A stretch of 64,000 nucleotides of DNA. It comes from Macrosoma leucophasiata (lineage: Eukaryota; Arthropoda; Insecta; Lepidoptera; Hedylidae). How positions within the stretch are numbered: the stretch's first letter is position 1; each line of letters opens with the position of its first letter. A program made the position numbers and the translations under genes. A model generated the notes under the pieces. The model made no database searches and was not told the origin of the DNA. It saw only the letters and a program-made list of their open reading frames with translations. This document shows positions 1 through 10,978 of the stretch, piece after piece. The stretch is from assembly GCA_036365455.1 (NCBI GenBank), contig JAWQUS010000021.1, positions 19,652,001 through 19,716,000 on the forward strand, read 5' to 3'.

Positions 1-186
1 CTACATGAAAGAATCGTGAGAAGATTTTTTGGAAAAGCGAAGGAAATGAGGATGGGTGGAGATTATATAATGGAAACATTATCTGATATAAGGAGGGATC
101 TGTGGGTGAAATAGAAGACAGTAAAGAAATAAAAGAATAAGTGCATATTGTGCATTCCTGCGGAGACGGGCTGATAATAGATTTAA

Positions 187-321
187 ACTACCACGCATTG
201 TATTGTACATTGAGCCACCTGACCGAAACACGACAGTGCTGAACACTACACTAAGTATATTAGGTAATGTGGTGGTGCCTACGCCCGCGAGCTCCGTCAC
301 TGGAGCTCTATCATCAGTAAT
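187..321 (-). mobile_element. SINE-A (Bm1-like), partial copy
   Basis: Minus-strand head part of the commonest repeat in the window. The full unit reads, on its sense strand, from a head containing ctggtggtagagctccagtg, through ttccggcacagaggcataac, to cattacat plus poly(A). This copy retains only the head third; the poly(A) half is missing. The family resembles the Bombyx Bm1 SINE as I remember it (recalled similarity). Confidence 0.8.
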
Positions 322-349
322 TCTTAACTAAATAATAATAAATAACACG

Positions 350-498
350 CTTTTATGCTCACCGCCTCACACTTACATACATAAACACCCAGACCCGAAA
401 CAAATATCTGTAGAACATAGAAATATTTTTTACATTGCAGGGATTAAATCCGTGTGCCTCGGACCAAGCCATCATCACACATCGCTGGAAGATGGATT
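350..498 (-). mobile_element. SINE-B (tRNA-derived), degenerate copy
   Basis: The segment with cacccagacccgaaacaaatatctgta matches the reverse complement of the tRNA-derived SINE-B seen intact at 17662 and 61684. The B-box region (gggattaaatccgtg) is mutated, so this is an old copy. Confidence 0.65.
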
Positions 499-1138
499 AA
501 GTCATCAATAGTTGATACCTAACTAAAAGTTACACAACCTATAACAATATGACGAACTGCTCTATAAATTGTAGTAGAAAATCAAATTCAGCTTGACCAG
601 AATGTTACAGTAACCAGAACAAAAAATTGGTGTTATTAAGCATAAAAATAGTACTTTTACTAAAGTCTCATCCATCGACGAGCAAATAGCGTTTCGAAAT
701 ATGTAAAAAGAAAAATGATATTCAATGCATTCACCCAATTACATTTGCTGTATGGGTATGCAAATCCTACTAACTAATTTTCGATACTCTATAACTGAAT
801 TGGCCATGATTGATATATAAAGTTAGTCTAGGAACGTCCGGCGACATCCGATCGAATTCCGGATGCAATTTCCGGAGAATGGAGGCATTTAAACTACTTG
901 AAGTGATTTCATTTTTGATTTGCAATGCCTTCTATGATAAGTGCTTATTCGATTCTTTCAGTGGATCGCATGTTGCATTTTGCCAGCACTTATATAAACA
1001 GCTTATCGATGTCACTTTTTGAGGTCAATACATCTCTAATCCCTAGCAATAATTTAAACGTGAAAATGTACTTTTTTCTGTCAGCTCAAATTGTTATTAA
1101 GTGATGACTGTAGCCTACAGACGTCTGAATGAATGATT
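499..1138. other. Unassigned AT-rich stretch
   Basis: No ORF with recognisable homology and no clear repeat match elsewhere in the window. Confidence 0.5.
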
Positions 1139-1228
1139 TGACCGCCATTGTTCGGGTGACTGACTGACTGCACTAACCGAAGAATTTTCCTCCTTGGGTT
1201 TCCGTCATGGGGTCGTCACGTCCCTTCC
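1139..1228 (-). mobile_element. RTE 5'-leader fragment
   Basis: The reverse complement carries the same ordered landmarks as the leader of the RTE element at 44760: gggacgtgacgacccc, a gaattcttc-like block, a tgcagtcagtca-like block and a final caatggcgg. It is a truncated, diverged minus-strand copy of about 90 bp with no coding part. Confidence 0.6.
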
Positions 1229-1472
1229 GTTAAATGTGTGTTGATATATTATTATATGTTGTGATATAATAATTTAGTAGAAGAGTCAATATTAATTTAA
1301 TCATAGATAAACTTATATAAATGTTAATAAATATTCAAATAACTATAGAGATATAATGTAATTTAAGTTCTGTAAAAGCAATATCCCAACGGGTTGTCAC
1401 AATATTATATATTATTAAAGTTCTTCTTATACTCTTATGAATGTACTGTATTATTGTGAAAACGCTAATGAA

Positions 1473-1991
1473 TCTATACAAATAAATAAAATTGGAGTGT
1501 CTGTTTGTAATATTAAAATAACCGCTTTTTACTAAATGCATATGTATGTATACACGGTACATATACCAAAACAACATTTTTTACAATTTTTGTCTGTCTG
1601 TCTGTCTGTCTGTTTGGCGGGGCTAATCTTGTGATAAGGAGTAACTTAGGCTAATCTCCATACATCCATACATACATACATACCTACATACAAATAAGTA
1701 GAATTGGAGTGTATCCGACTTCGACGGAACTGTCACTGGCAGATAGCTGATGTGAGTAGGAGTAACTTAGGCTACTTTTATCTCCATGCAACCATACATA
1801 CATACATACCTACATACAAATAAATAGAATTTGAGTGTCTCCGATTTTGACGAGACTTTCAATGGCAGATAGCTGATGTTATAAGGAGTAACTTAGGCTA
1901 CTTTTATACTAGCTGCGCCCACGACTTCGTCCGGGTAGATACTGAACAATCATATTTTTTCTCATGTGGACAAAGTCGCGGGCACAGCTAG
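1473..1991 (+). mobile_element. Helitron-like (Lep1-type) non-autonomous element
   Basis: The element starts TCTATACAAATAAA directly after an A and ends CAGCTAG directly before a T, as expected for Helitrons (5'-TC, 3'-CTRR, insertion between A and T). It encodes nothing. The inside holds a tgtc microsatellite (about 1592-1612), catacata runs, and a block containing aggagtaacttaggcta repeated three times. The last ~84 bp form an imperfect palindrome with CTAG at both ends. Confidence 0.75.
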
Positions 1992-2394
1992 TAAATATTT
2001 AAATATTTATTCAATTATATTTTATTCATAAAGGATAAACTTGAGTTAACCTTGTTTTATCTCTAATTCGATGTTTCGGCCGGTCCCGAAGTAATTCAAT
2101 TATTTACAAAACATTTATAAGGCTTTAGAATTCGTGTGGTTCATGTTACACATGAATTATTGATCAGCTCGGTATTCCATAGCACGTTGTCAGTAATACA
2201 TTTTTAGGTAGAACTATCTATCTAGTTATGATTCGTTTTATGTCCTAAAGTGGCAAACAAGCATTAGTTCACATTGATGGTAAGTACACCACTCATTTCC
2301 CCTAAACTGAAAAATCTACGCAATATTTTATTTTATTTTTATAAATTACTAAATTTGTTTACTGTTTAGGCATATAGCTCTAGTATTAACTTAG

Positions 2395-2640
2395 GATAAC
2401 TTACTGACCTACCATGACCGAGTATGACCATGAGTACCTACCATGAGTACCATGACACGACCATAGGTCGAGTTCTGTCTGATGGTGGGGTCAAAAGTCT
2501 TAGGAATCGGCGTGCATGTATGAAGAGAATGATATAGGTAGATGCGGCGCGAGAGGTATCTATGTCAGGACTGGGATATCTGGCGCACTACACTCTCTGC
2601 CTACCCCGTTAGGGACCTGCGTGAAGATACATACATACAT
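2395..2640 (+). mobile_element. LINE family K, 3' tail
   Basis: The degraded C-terminal coding tail reads as ...GRVLSDGxVKSLRNRRACMK... and is followed by a catacata simple repeat. The same tail occurs at 17580, 27826 (minus) and 36722 (minus). It is 5'-truncated, as is usual for dead non-LTR retrotransposon copies. I did not assign a clade. Confidence 0.65.
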
Positions 2641-2734
2641 AAACTTAGGATAAACAAAAACACTGACCAAAATTATAAAGGTTCCCTTCAGAATTAGACA
2701 GAACTCCAAACAGCGATGGTCGAATATATAGCTA

Positions 2735-2942
2735 TTTAATCCCTTGCAAAAGTTGGATGTGAATAATTTATCGTTTACGGTGGGTTTATAAACGCAAAAA
2801 TTGCTTAAAGTTTTTATTAAGCCAGAGTTATAAAGTTTCACGATGGCTTTGTGACCGAAGTCAGTCGATAGACATTTGAGTTTCTGTAACACTGCAAATA
2901 TAAAGTCGCTATACCATTTGTTCTTTAACTAGGACATACAAT
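2735..2942 (+). repeat. Direct repeat G, copy 1
   Basis: Shares blocks such as gcaaaaattgcttaaagttt and atggctttgtgaccgaagtc, in the same order and orientation, with 3335-3531. Each copy is about 200 bp. No coding potential. Confidence 0.75.
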
Positions 2943-3017
2943 CAAAATCATTTAAAGTCAAAAAATAAAAGGACAATTAATAAATTATTTCGCTAAATAT
3001 ATCACTTAATATAATTA

Positions 3018-3163
3018 CCCCCTTATTCATAAACGTCCATTTGATACGTCTTAGCTATAGAATGCTTTGTCTTTGTCAGTTGCATTATTAAATGTTCAGG
3101 ATAGAAAAAGACACAGGAGAGATTAGCAACACTTTAGCTAAAATACGTTTATGAATAAAGGGG
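3018..3163. mobile_element. MITE-1 copy 1
   Basis: A 146-bp unit with terminal inverted repeats CCCCTTATTCATAAACGT / ACGTTTATGAATAAAGGGG and no ORF. A second copy in opposite orientation lies at 12090. TTA stands next to both ends of this copy, suggesting a short TTA target site; superfamily uncertain. Confidence 0.8.
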
Positions 3164-3334
3164 TTAGTATTTTTTTCCTTAATTTATTATAATACCAACC
3201 GCTCAATAATTCCCCAAACTAAAATTCTATGTTTCTTTTATTATTATTACTCTCTAAAGTACACAGAAAAAATATTAAAAGTATCATTTAACATTTTTGT
3301 TACAAAACCCCCCAAGGCGATTATCGATACATTT

Positions 3335-3531
3335 TTTTAATCCTTTGGTAAAGTTGGATCAGAATAATTTAACATTCACGGCGGGTTTATAAGCGCAAAA
3401 ATTGCTTAAAGTTTAAGTGAGCCGAAGTTCTAAAGTTTCACAATGGCTTTGTGACCGAAGTCGGTCTATACCCGTTTGTGTTTCAATGTACCAAGTCACT
3501 ATACAATTTGTTCTTTACCTAGTACATAATA
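3335..3531 (+). repeat. Direct repeat G, copy 2
   Basis: Diverged second copy of the 2735-2942 unit, same orientation. MITE-1 lies between the two copies. Confidence 0.75.
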
Positions 3532-3589
3532 TTCCTTTTGTTTTCTAAGGTTTTGAAAATGCTTTTTGTAGATCTCTGAAGAGCGCGCA

Positions 3590-3835
3590 ACACACTTTGA
3601 ATATAGCTGCATCTTTGCATACTGCGAACTCCCACGATTCGCCAGTTACGTTTCGGCCCATATAATAGATGCCGAGTCTTTGATATTGCCAGGCATATTA
3701 CCAAACTACGCGGAGAGCAGTGAGAAACTGCCGAAAAATTTAAAAATTCCAATAGCAAGCTTGCTTACCTATCAGGGGGTGGAAACCAGGACCTCAGCGT
3801 AGACTGCTATGTTAGTGGTCTAGAGGCAGCAAGAC
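3590..3835 (-). mobile_element. SINE-C (tRNA-derived), degenerate
   Basis: Reverse-complement landmarks match the SINE-C at 23668 (cacgattcgccagttacgtt, catattaccaaact). The tRNA-like head is strongly eroded. Confidence 0.55.
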
Positions 3836-3896
3836 TACTACCGAGTATAAGAAAAAACTATTTTTTACGAGACGAAGCTGGAAATCAAGCACGCAT

Positions 3897-4143
3897 TTCA
3901 CATGAATGTTAAGTGATGATTGCAGCTTATAGGCATCTACACAAAAACCGGGTCAAAATCCAGAAGCGTTGCCACCCATGAGATTTTAGTTGTTATGTCT
4001 CTATGTCAGTTATTACGGGGCCATACATTACCACCTTACCGGAATGCGATAGTCCCGAACACTACAATTTGGCGGCAGATAGCAGGTAATGCGGTGGTGC
4101 CTGTGCCCTCTAGTTCCTTCACTGGAACTCTATCACCAGTAAA
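3897..4143 (-). mobile_element. SINE-A, diverged copy
   Basis: Minus-strand copy without its poly(A) end. Many substitutions relative to the youngest copies (for example 40037), but the order of blocks is intact. Confidence 0.75.
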
Positions 4144-4328
4144 TTGTACAGTGGATATTTCAAATGCACAGTCAGGCGTCCCAAATAGGTGATGATACAA
4201 TTATGACGTCAGCTTTTAAAGAGATATATCCTGTCCTAATTTAATTTGCCTACAGAGTTCATGAATTCGTGTGTTACGTTTAGAAAATTTTGTGAATGTG
4301 TCATTGTCCGAGAGTTTTGTATGTATCT

Positions 4329-4795
4329 TCATGCACAGTTCTTCATGGGGTATAAGAGAGGATGAAGCCCCTCTTCTACATTCTTAAAAATTGACAGACA
4401 AGCAAACGGCTTACCTGATGGAAAGTGGTCACCGTCGGCTATGAACCGTTGCAAATGAACACCAGGAGAGTTGCCAACGCGCTGCCAGCCCTGAAGGACT
4501 CTTTTGACGCCATTTTTCAAGAACCCCATATTGTAGCATCGAGGGAACACCTCAGAGGGAAGTTTGTTCCACAATTAGCACGTTCTGGGTAGAAACAACC
4601 GCGAAAAACAAACCGTTGAGCACTTATAGGTGTCCAGTCGGTGAGGGCGGAACTTCTTTCTTCGGCGGTTGATGCGGTGTAGGAAATGAGACGGTGGCAC
4701 TATATCGAATAGTTCAGCAGACCTGATAATTGTACAGATGGTATAAAACGCATAGACTCCTAATATTTCTGCGCAGGCCCAGATGTATGAGTCTG
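4329..4795 (-). mobile_element. LINE family M, C-terminal tail
   Basis: The minus strand encodes a fragment with WNKLPSEVFP, YNMGFLKNGVKRVLQGWQR and a final DHFPSGKPFACLS, a layout I associate with the C-terminus of lepidopteran non-LTR elements. Related tails lie at 19295, 29908, 34306 and 39640. It is 5'-truncated and lacks any RT motif. Confidence 0.6.
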
Positions 4796-4801
4796 TCAGT
4801 C

Positions 4802-5082
4802 AGGGTGAGATTCACAGACCGCAATACGACTTTATTTTGACCATAGTACACTTAGCCTGGGTTACACCACGAGCTTTGTTAAAGTTAAAGTTATTGTAAC
4901 ATTTCACATCCTGCTCTAACTTTAACAGATTTCTTTAAGTTAGAAAAGGATGTGAAATGTTAACTTTAACAAAAGTCGTGATGCAACCCAGGCTTAGAAC
5001 TGTCAAAACCCATACTGTACTGACAGTTCTAAGCATACTTTGCTCAAAGTAAAGTTGTAGTGCAGTCTGTGAATCTCACCCT
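4802..5082. mobile_element. MITE-2 copy 1, carrying nested MITE-3
   Basis: The outer termini AGGGTGAGATTCACAGACCG and CAGTCTGTGAATCTCACCCT are inverted repeats that continue inward through cttagaactgtcaaaac-type sequence. Without the nested element the unit would be ~140 bp. Other copies: 12917-13357 and 26226-26357. Confidence 0.85.
4855..4993. mobile_element. MITE-3 inserted in MITE-2
   Basis: A 139-bp unit with inverted termini GCCTGGGTTACACCACGA / TCGTGATGCAACCCAGGC, directly flanked by TTA on both sides (4852-4854 and 4994-4996). A 3-bp TTA duplication is typical of PIF/Harbinger- and ISL2EU-type elements. No coding capacity. Confidence 0.85.
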
Positions 5083-5582
5083 AAGTTTATTTATTCTTAA
5101 AATAAATGCAAAGACCTCAAATTTCAATCTTACTACTCCATTTTATCAGTATTCTCTTTATTGCAATAGAAAATCGTACGTAGGTAACTCAAACCCAACT
5201 CCTTTTTATCAGAAATTCCTTTATCTGCCTTCATATAAAAGATCCAATCTTACATAGTAACGGAACCTCGAATGATTGAATGCTAACAGAGAATCGATAT
5301 CAATTCCCGATGTACCTAACTGTGTTTAAGTTTCATCAGCTAACAAGATGGCAATTTGTCGATTATTCAGAATCGCGTACCGTATGCTCGGGACTTTCGT
5401 TGTATAAATTAACATTTAGTATTGATTGATTTGATTATGATGGTACAGCTGTCATTTTAGAACTTCTAATGGTTTAGTTTGAAACTTAGTGAGACTACCT
5501 GTAAACTTTAATTGGTTCTGAATTGCGAAAATAAACCTTATTGCATCACTGTTATTTTTAGAAAGAAAGAAACGTAAAATAT
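5083..5582. other. Unassigned stretch
   Basis: No recognisable gene or in-window repeat; AT-rich. Confidence 0.5.
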
Positions 5583-5872
5583 TTTTTTTTTTTATGTAAT
5601 GAAAGTGGCAAACAAGCATGCAGTTCACATTGATGTTAAGTGATGACTGCAGCCTATAGACATCCACACAGAGACCAAGATCAAAATGCAGATGCGTTAA
5701 CACTCCTGAGGCCTAAGGTGTTATGACTCTGTGCCGGAAATTACAGGGCCGTACATTACCACCTGACCGGAACACGATAGTGCTGAACACTACCATTCAG
5801 CGGCAAGTATATTAGGTAATGCGGTGGTGCCTACGCCCTCGAGCTCCGTCACTGGAGCTCTACCACCAGTAA
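5583..5872 (-). mobile_element. SINE-A, near full length
   Basis: Starts with a T-run (the poly(A) tail on the minus strand) and ends at the ...accaccagt head. It faces the plus-strand copy at 6081 across a 208-bp spacer, so the two could pair as a long hairpin. Confidence 0.9.
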
Positions 5873-6080
5873 AATTCGAATTTCGAATAGATCTTTCCAA
5901 ATACTTTCAAGACGTCTAGAAATAAAAAAATACCTAGAGTGATTAACTATTACATATAGTAAAAGTAAAAACGGATACTTATTGATTGTACCTAAATTCA
6001 TGATAATATCATAAAATATTTCAATTCCTTTCTTACATGAACTAGTTATGAAGAAAAAGAAAAACATATTCATCATTTTT

Positions 6081-6386
6081 ACTGGTGGTAGAGCTCCAGT
6101 GACGGAGCTCGCGGGCGTAAGCACCACCGCGTTACCTAAAATACTTGCCGCTAAATGGTAGTGTTCAGCACTATCGTGTTCCGGTCAGGTGGTAATGTAC
6201 AACCCTGTAATTTCCGGCACAGAGGCATGGTGAATACCCTAGGCCTCAGGAGTGGTAATGCATCTGCATTTTGACCTCTGGTCATTGTGTGGGTGTCTAT
6301 AGGCTGCAGTCATCACTTAACATCAATGTGAACTGCACGCTTGTTTGCCACTTTTATTACATAAAAAAAAATAAAAAAAAAAAATC
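6081..6386 (+). mobile_element. SINE-A, near full length
   Basis: Complete head, body and A-rich tail, with the tail interrupted by single T residues. Confidence 0.9.
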
Positions 6387-6439
6387 AAAATCAAAGTTAT
6401 TCACTTAGCTGAGTTCCAATTGAAGTCACTACCAGTGCC

Positions 6440-6690
6440 GGGGTGGTATACTATCTTCATTTTGACCTCTGATTTTTGTGTAGATGTCTATAGGCTGCAG
6501 TGATCACATAACCTCCATGTGTACGGCTCTGTAATTCCCGGCATAGAGGCATAACACAATAGGCCTCAGGAGTGGTAACGCATCTGCATTTTAAACCTCT
6601 GGTCTTTTTGTGGGTGTCTATAGGCTGCAGTCATCACTTAACATCCATGTGAACTGCATCAATGTTTACCACCTTCGTTACATAAAAAAA
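6440..6690 (+). mobile_element. SINE-A fragments in tandem
   Basis: Two overlapping 3' portions follow one another. The gtctataggctgcag block appears twice (near 6486 and 6617), so this is a partial dimer, head-truncated, with one poly(A) end. Confidence 0.7.
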
Positions 6691-7316
6691 ATATATTTAC
6701 GACTCCAACTTTAAACATAAATACATTTTTAATCAAAATGCACGATTTCTCAGATCTACATTTTATCTCGGCGAAAACCTGAGGGAAAAGTCGGAATAAA
6801 GAATTGTCGTTTTCCAGGACAGTTCCCGAAGGATGTCGGCGAGTGGCAAAATTTACGGGTGAATCAATAAAAATAATGACGTTGTACCTTGACGCTCTTT
6901 TACCTAGACCCTTAGGACTTCAGACACATCAGACGTGTACATTACCTAGTGTCACTCGAGAAAGCTCTTCGATTATTGTGAATGACAATCATCTTAGGTT
7001 TTCGGACGACAATATTAGGATAAACGTCACCTGTTCTTGGAATGGCATGCGAGGTTAATATACCGGTCCAGTGTTAGTCTAAGCTCACATGCACGAGATG
7101 CCGTATGATTAACAGATTTTTTTTTAAACATAACATGTATTATCGTCACAATAAGACATTTAATTTGATTTGGCTTCGAACGTGTAATATATATCCTATG
7201 TCACTCAGTGAAGAAGCAGCTCACTAATGGTGAAAGATTTTGTGTGAAAACATTACCAACATATCCACATACATAAACACAAATGTTTCCTCCTTATTAT
7301 AAAGATTAGTATATTG
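6691..7316. other. Unassigned stretch
   Basis: An 84-codon open stretch at 6804-7058 has no recognisable motif and looks fortuitous. No repeat match seen. Confidence 0.4.
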
Positions 7317-7836
7317 TTAATACAGACCATTACTATGGTATCCAATATTAGTGTTACTGAGATCTACAATCAGTTTGTTAATATACAGGTTAAAAAGGCC
7401 AGGGGACAAAATTCCACCTTGCCTTATACCACATTCTAGGCCATATGCCTGCGAAAAAGGTTCCGCCCATCGCACTTTGTTAGTTTGATGACCATGCCAG
7501 TAAGTTAATAGCCCAATGACATCATCAGCTACCGTGGAATCTTGTCGAAGTTTTTGCCATAGTCTGTCATCCTGGACAAGGTCAAAAGCCTTCGGCAGGT
7601 CCAGAAAAGAGGCATAGACTGGCGTTTTCCTATCAACATAATATTGGACAGTATGTTTGTGAGACAAAATAGCGTTTTCAATAGAGGGGCCAGGTCTGAA
7701 ACCGAATTGGGCATCATGTAGTTTGATATTTTTGGATGTCTATCAATCAGACTGTCAAATACCTTAGCAAGTATTGTATCTAATGAAATCGGTCGGTAAT
7801 TATTAACATCTGAAGCATCACCAGTCTTATTCTTAA
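7317..7836 (-). pseudogene. Non-LTR retrotransposon reverse transcriptase fragment
   Basis: The minus strand encodes consecutive RT motifs. A YRPISLD..ILAKVFDSLID stretch lies in one frame (~7800-7730). After a frameshift comes motif A, with FLDLPKAFD in the catalytic position, and then motif B as GIRQGGILSPGLFNLYINKL (~7340-7450). The fragment stops just before the expected FADD/YADD box, so the catalytic motif C, the endonuclease and the 3' end are absent. A Helitron-like element abuts the upstream side at 7837. The GIRQGG box fits CR1/jockey-type LINEs, but I would not fix the clade. Confidence 0.8.
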
Positions 7837-8150
7837 CTAGCTGTACCCGCGACTTCGCCCGCGTGAGAAATTATGATTGTTCAGTATCTACCCGGATGAA
7901 GTCGTAGGCGCAGCTAGTATAAAAGTAGCTTAAGTTACTCCTTATTACATCAGCTATCTACCAGTGAAAGTCTCGTCAAAATTGGTGCAGCCGTTCCCAA
8001 GATTAGCCCCGCCAAACAGACAGACAAAAATTATAAAAAATGTTGTTTTGGTATATGTACCGTGTATGCATACTCGTACATATGCATTTAGTAAAAAGCG
8101 GTTATTTTTATATAACATACAGACACTCCCATTTTATTTATTTGTATAGA
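7837..8150 (-). mobile_element. Helitron-like element
   Basis: Reverse orientation of the family at 1473. CTAG at 7837-7840 preceded by A is the 3' end; the 5' end is GA at 8149-8150 followed by T. It carries the same CTAG-bounded palindromic 3' module, about 85 bp. Confidence 0.8.
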
Positions 8151-8296
8151 TGACCGGTGCAAAAACAATATGTATAGCATCTGACGGTAGATATGAGTGG
8201 ATTAAACAGAGCATAAAGAACATAACCAATATTTTAGGTAAATGCACCCTAGCGTGTAGGTGCACCACACTTAGACCATTGTGTCCTGGAGACACC

Positions 8297-8366
8297 TTAA
8301 AGATATGCAAAGGATTTTCTTTGATTAGAGGCATCTAATCAAAGAAAATCCTTTGCATATCTTTAA
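8297..8366. repeat. Perfect 33-bp inverted repeat, 4-nt loop
   Basis: Arms 8297-8329 and 8334-8366 are exact reverse complements around the loop ggca. There is no T-run or G/C-rich stem that would suggest a terminator. It resembles a snap-back duplication. Confidence 0.9.
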
Positions 8367-8520
8367 ATGATTGCATGCTTGTGTGTAACATGGCAAAAAT
8401 CTTAATTAAATTCTAATAACTATTGTTTTTCTTTCCAGGTACGTTCCCCAACATCGTGACTGTATGATTGATACTCCGCATCACACATTTCAAGATAAAT
8501 GTGTAAGGCTACGATAAGTG

Positions 8521-8797
8521 AGTTTTTTTTTAATGTTTTGGAAGTGATAAACAAGCATGCAGTTCACATTGATGTTAAGTGATGACTGCAGCCTATAGAC
8601 ACCCACACAAATACCAAGGTCAAAATGCAGATGCGTTACCACTCCTGAGGCCTGAGGTTTTATGCCTCTGTGCCGGAAATTACAGGTCTGTACATTACCA
8701 CCTGACCGGAACACGATAGTGCTGAACACTACCATTTAGCGGCAAGTATATTAGGAAATGCGGTGGTGCCTACGCCAGCTCTACCACCAATAAAGGT
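8521..8797 (-). mobile_element. SINE-A, head slightly deleted
   Basis: Minus-strand copy. About 20 bp covering the gagctccgtcactggag part of the head is missing near 8776. Confidence 0.85.
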
Positions 8798-8862
8798 AAA
8801 TTAATTGAAAACAGAAATCTCACGCATTACGAAAAAGATACTCTGCGTTACATGTACTGCAG

Positions 8863-10345
8863 AACGGGATTCAATTTAAAATTACCAACTTCCGAATGCG
8901 GCCCTGAGATGCCGAGTAGCAAGTTTCAGATGGGGCTTATAGTTTGTAACTAATACTGTTAGAGAGAAGTTTTCTTCACGGTTCAGTTTAACCGACGTAT
9001 AGTGTTTAATATTTAACATCTTAATATTTATTTCATAGGATAATAGTCAGTATCCAAATTTAACCACTATTATGAAAAAAACGGTGTTTGTGTCCTGTAA
9101 TTTTTTTGCATAAGTACTGTTATAATATTATATTCGAAATCATAATTTGAGATCTTATTAGAAAGTACCTCACTGAAGGTGGGATTAAGAGTCTTCGGAA
9201 TTGGCGTACATGTATGTTAAGAGAGATGAATGTTGACGAGGTACGAGAGGTGTGTGAGAACCGGGATATTAAGCGTTGCACGCTATTTACTAATCCCGTA
9301 AGGAAATGGCATGAAGATTTTGGACCACAATACGATCGTGTTATATTATGTATGTCATAACGCTATTGTCTTTTGGTCGATGTACAGTCTCTTAATTTTT
9401 TAAACAGAGGCAGTGACTATGTAATAATACTACGTATAAAATGGACACTTCGACATCCCGCCCGATTTTCCCGCCTCACCTAATCCCTCCCCTCTTATGG
9501 GCGACGTTTGGTATTCTTTACTACGCACACAGGTGCACGTGTCAATACACGTCACTGATTGATGTCTGTGTAATAGAGACCAAATTAAGCGTTTGTATGG
9601 AATTTTAGCGCATTGTCCGCGGTGTGACAGAGGTAAAATACTATATGATCCCTTGATAGAACGGGATTCAATTTAAAATCCCAAGTTCTGAGCGCGGCCC
9701 TGAGACGCCGAGTAGTCAAGTTTCAGGTGGGGCTTATAGTTTGTAACTAATGCTGTTAGAGAGAAGTTTGCTTTACGGTTTAGTCTAACCGATGTATGGA
9801 GTCTAATATATTCAATACTATAATAGGCAGTAGAGAAAAACGGTCTTAATTAATTGTTTGTTGTGTATTGTTTTTCGAATTCTGTATTCGGTATCACTTT
9901 GAAATCTTATTGGGTACCTCACTGAACGTGGGATTAAGAGTCCTCGGAATCGGCCTGCATAAGAGAGATGAATGTTGAAGAGGCACGAGAGGTGTGTGAG
10001 AACTGGGATATTTAGCGCTGCACGCCGTCTACCAATCCCGTAAGGAAATGGCATGAAGATTTCGGCCCGCAATACGATCGTGTTATATTATGTATGTCAT
10101 AACACTATTGTCTTTTGGTTGATATACAGTCTCTTTATTTTGAAACATATCTAAATTATGATCCCTTGCGCTACATGTTCCTCCTACTCCAGAACGGGAT
10201 TCAATTTAAAATTCTCAACTTCCGAGTGCGGCGCTGAGACGCGGAGTACCTAAGTTTCAGATGTGAATTATAATTTGTAACTAATACTGTTAGAGAAGTT
10301 TGCTTCATGGTTCTGATTAACCGACGAATCGAGTTTAATATTTAC
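8863..10345 (+). repeat. Tandem array of LINE-tail-like units (2.3 copies)
   Basis: The block beginning aacgggattcaatttaaaat recurs at 8863, 9660 and 10193. Each complete unit goes on to a gcggccctgag block, gtttgtaactaat, a LINE-K-like C-terminal tail (around 9164-9360 and 9910-10108), and tgtcttttggt. The first unit is longer only because a 216-bp transposon (9411-9626) sits in it; without it the units are ~574 and ~533 bp. The third is truncated at ~10345. Confidence 0.8.
9411..9626 (+). mobile_element. Family E transposon, copy 1
   Basis: A 216-bp unit running from CAGTGACTATGTAATAATAC to ...GTCCGCGGTGTG, flanked by the 7-bp duplication acagagg (9404-9410 and 9627-9633). It has no ORF and no poly(A). 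Copies 2 and 3 (37112, 39377) also have 7-bp duplications, which defines the ends. Confidence 0.85.
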
Positions 10346-10449
10346 CTTATAAGTCAAGTTAATATTTACGTTAAACCATTAATATGTTATGTAGGTATAA
10401 ACATATCATATGTAGTTTCGTATTTATTATATTTCTTTTTATCAGCACC

Positions 10450-10558
10450 TATCTAACGTTTTCAACACAACCCAAAGGTTGGCTGGTTGATAATGCCATG
10501 TAGCATTAAGTCCACCTTATGTACCTTTTGTGTGCAAATTTAAATAAATAAATAAATA
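10450..10558 (+). mobile_element. LINE 3'-UTR remnant (family N)
   Basis: Contains ggttggctggttgataatgcc, a ttaagtccaccttat block and a taaataaataaat terminal repeat. The reverse complement of the same tail is at 25318-25430. Confidence 0.6.
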
Positions 10559-10686
10559 TGTAGTAAAACGGTATTCATTTACAATACGTTATATAACAAT
10601 ACGTTATATGACTACCATGTTCTGGTTAAATGGTAATGTTTTGCGCCGTTATTAGAATCACTGATACATAACAACTAAATTCTTAA

Positions 10687-10978
10687 GGTGGCCAAGCATC
10701 CGCATTTTGACCTCTAGTATTATCTATAGGCTGCAGTCATCAATTAACATCTATGTGAACTGCATTTTTTTATGTAATGGAAGTGGTAAACAAGCATGCT
10801 GTTCACATTGATGTTAAGTAATGACTGCAGCCTATAGACACCCACACAAAGACCAAGGTCAAAATGCAGATGCGTTACCACTCCTCAGGCCTAAGGTGTT
10901 ATGCCTCTGAGCCGGAAATTACAGGGCCGTACATTAGTTGTACAGGTGTGTTTACCACCTCGGTTACATAAAAAAACA
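10687..10978. mobile_element. SINE-A composite with internal inversion
   Basis: A plus-strand 3' fragment (10687-10766) runs straight into a minus-strand 3' half (10768-10936), followed by a short plus-strand tail end (10937-10978). The strand switch occurs at the poly(A)/poly(T) region. Confidence 0.75.

Noticed and set aside
8297..8366. Rho-independent terminator
   Set aside because: Eukaryotic context, 33-bp AT-rich arms and no T-run; better seen as a snap-back palindrome.
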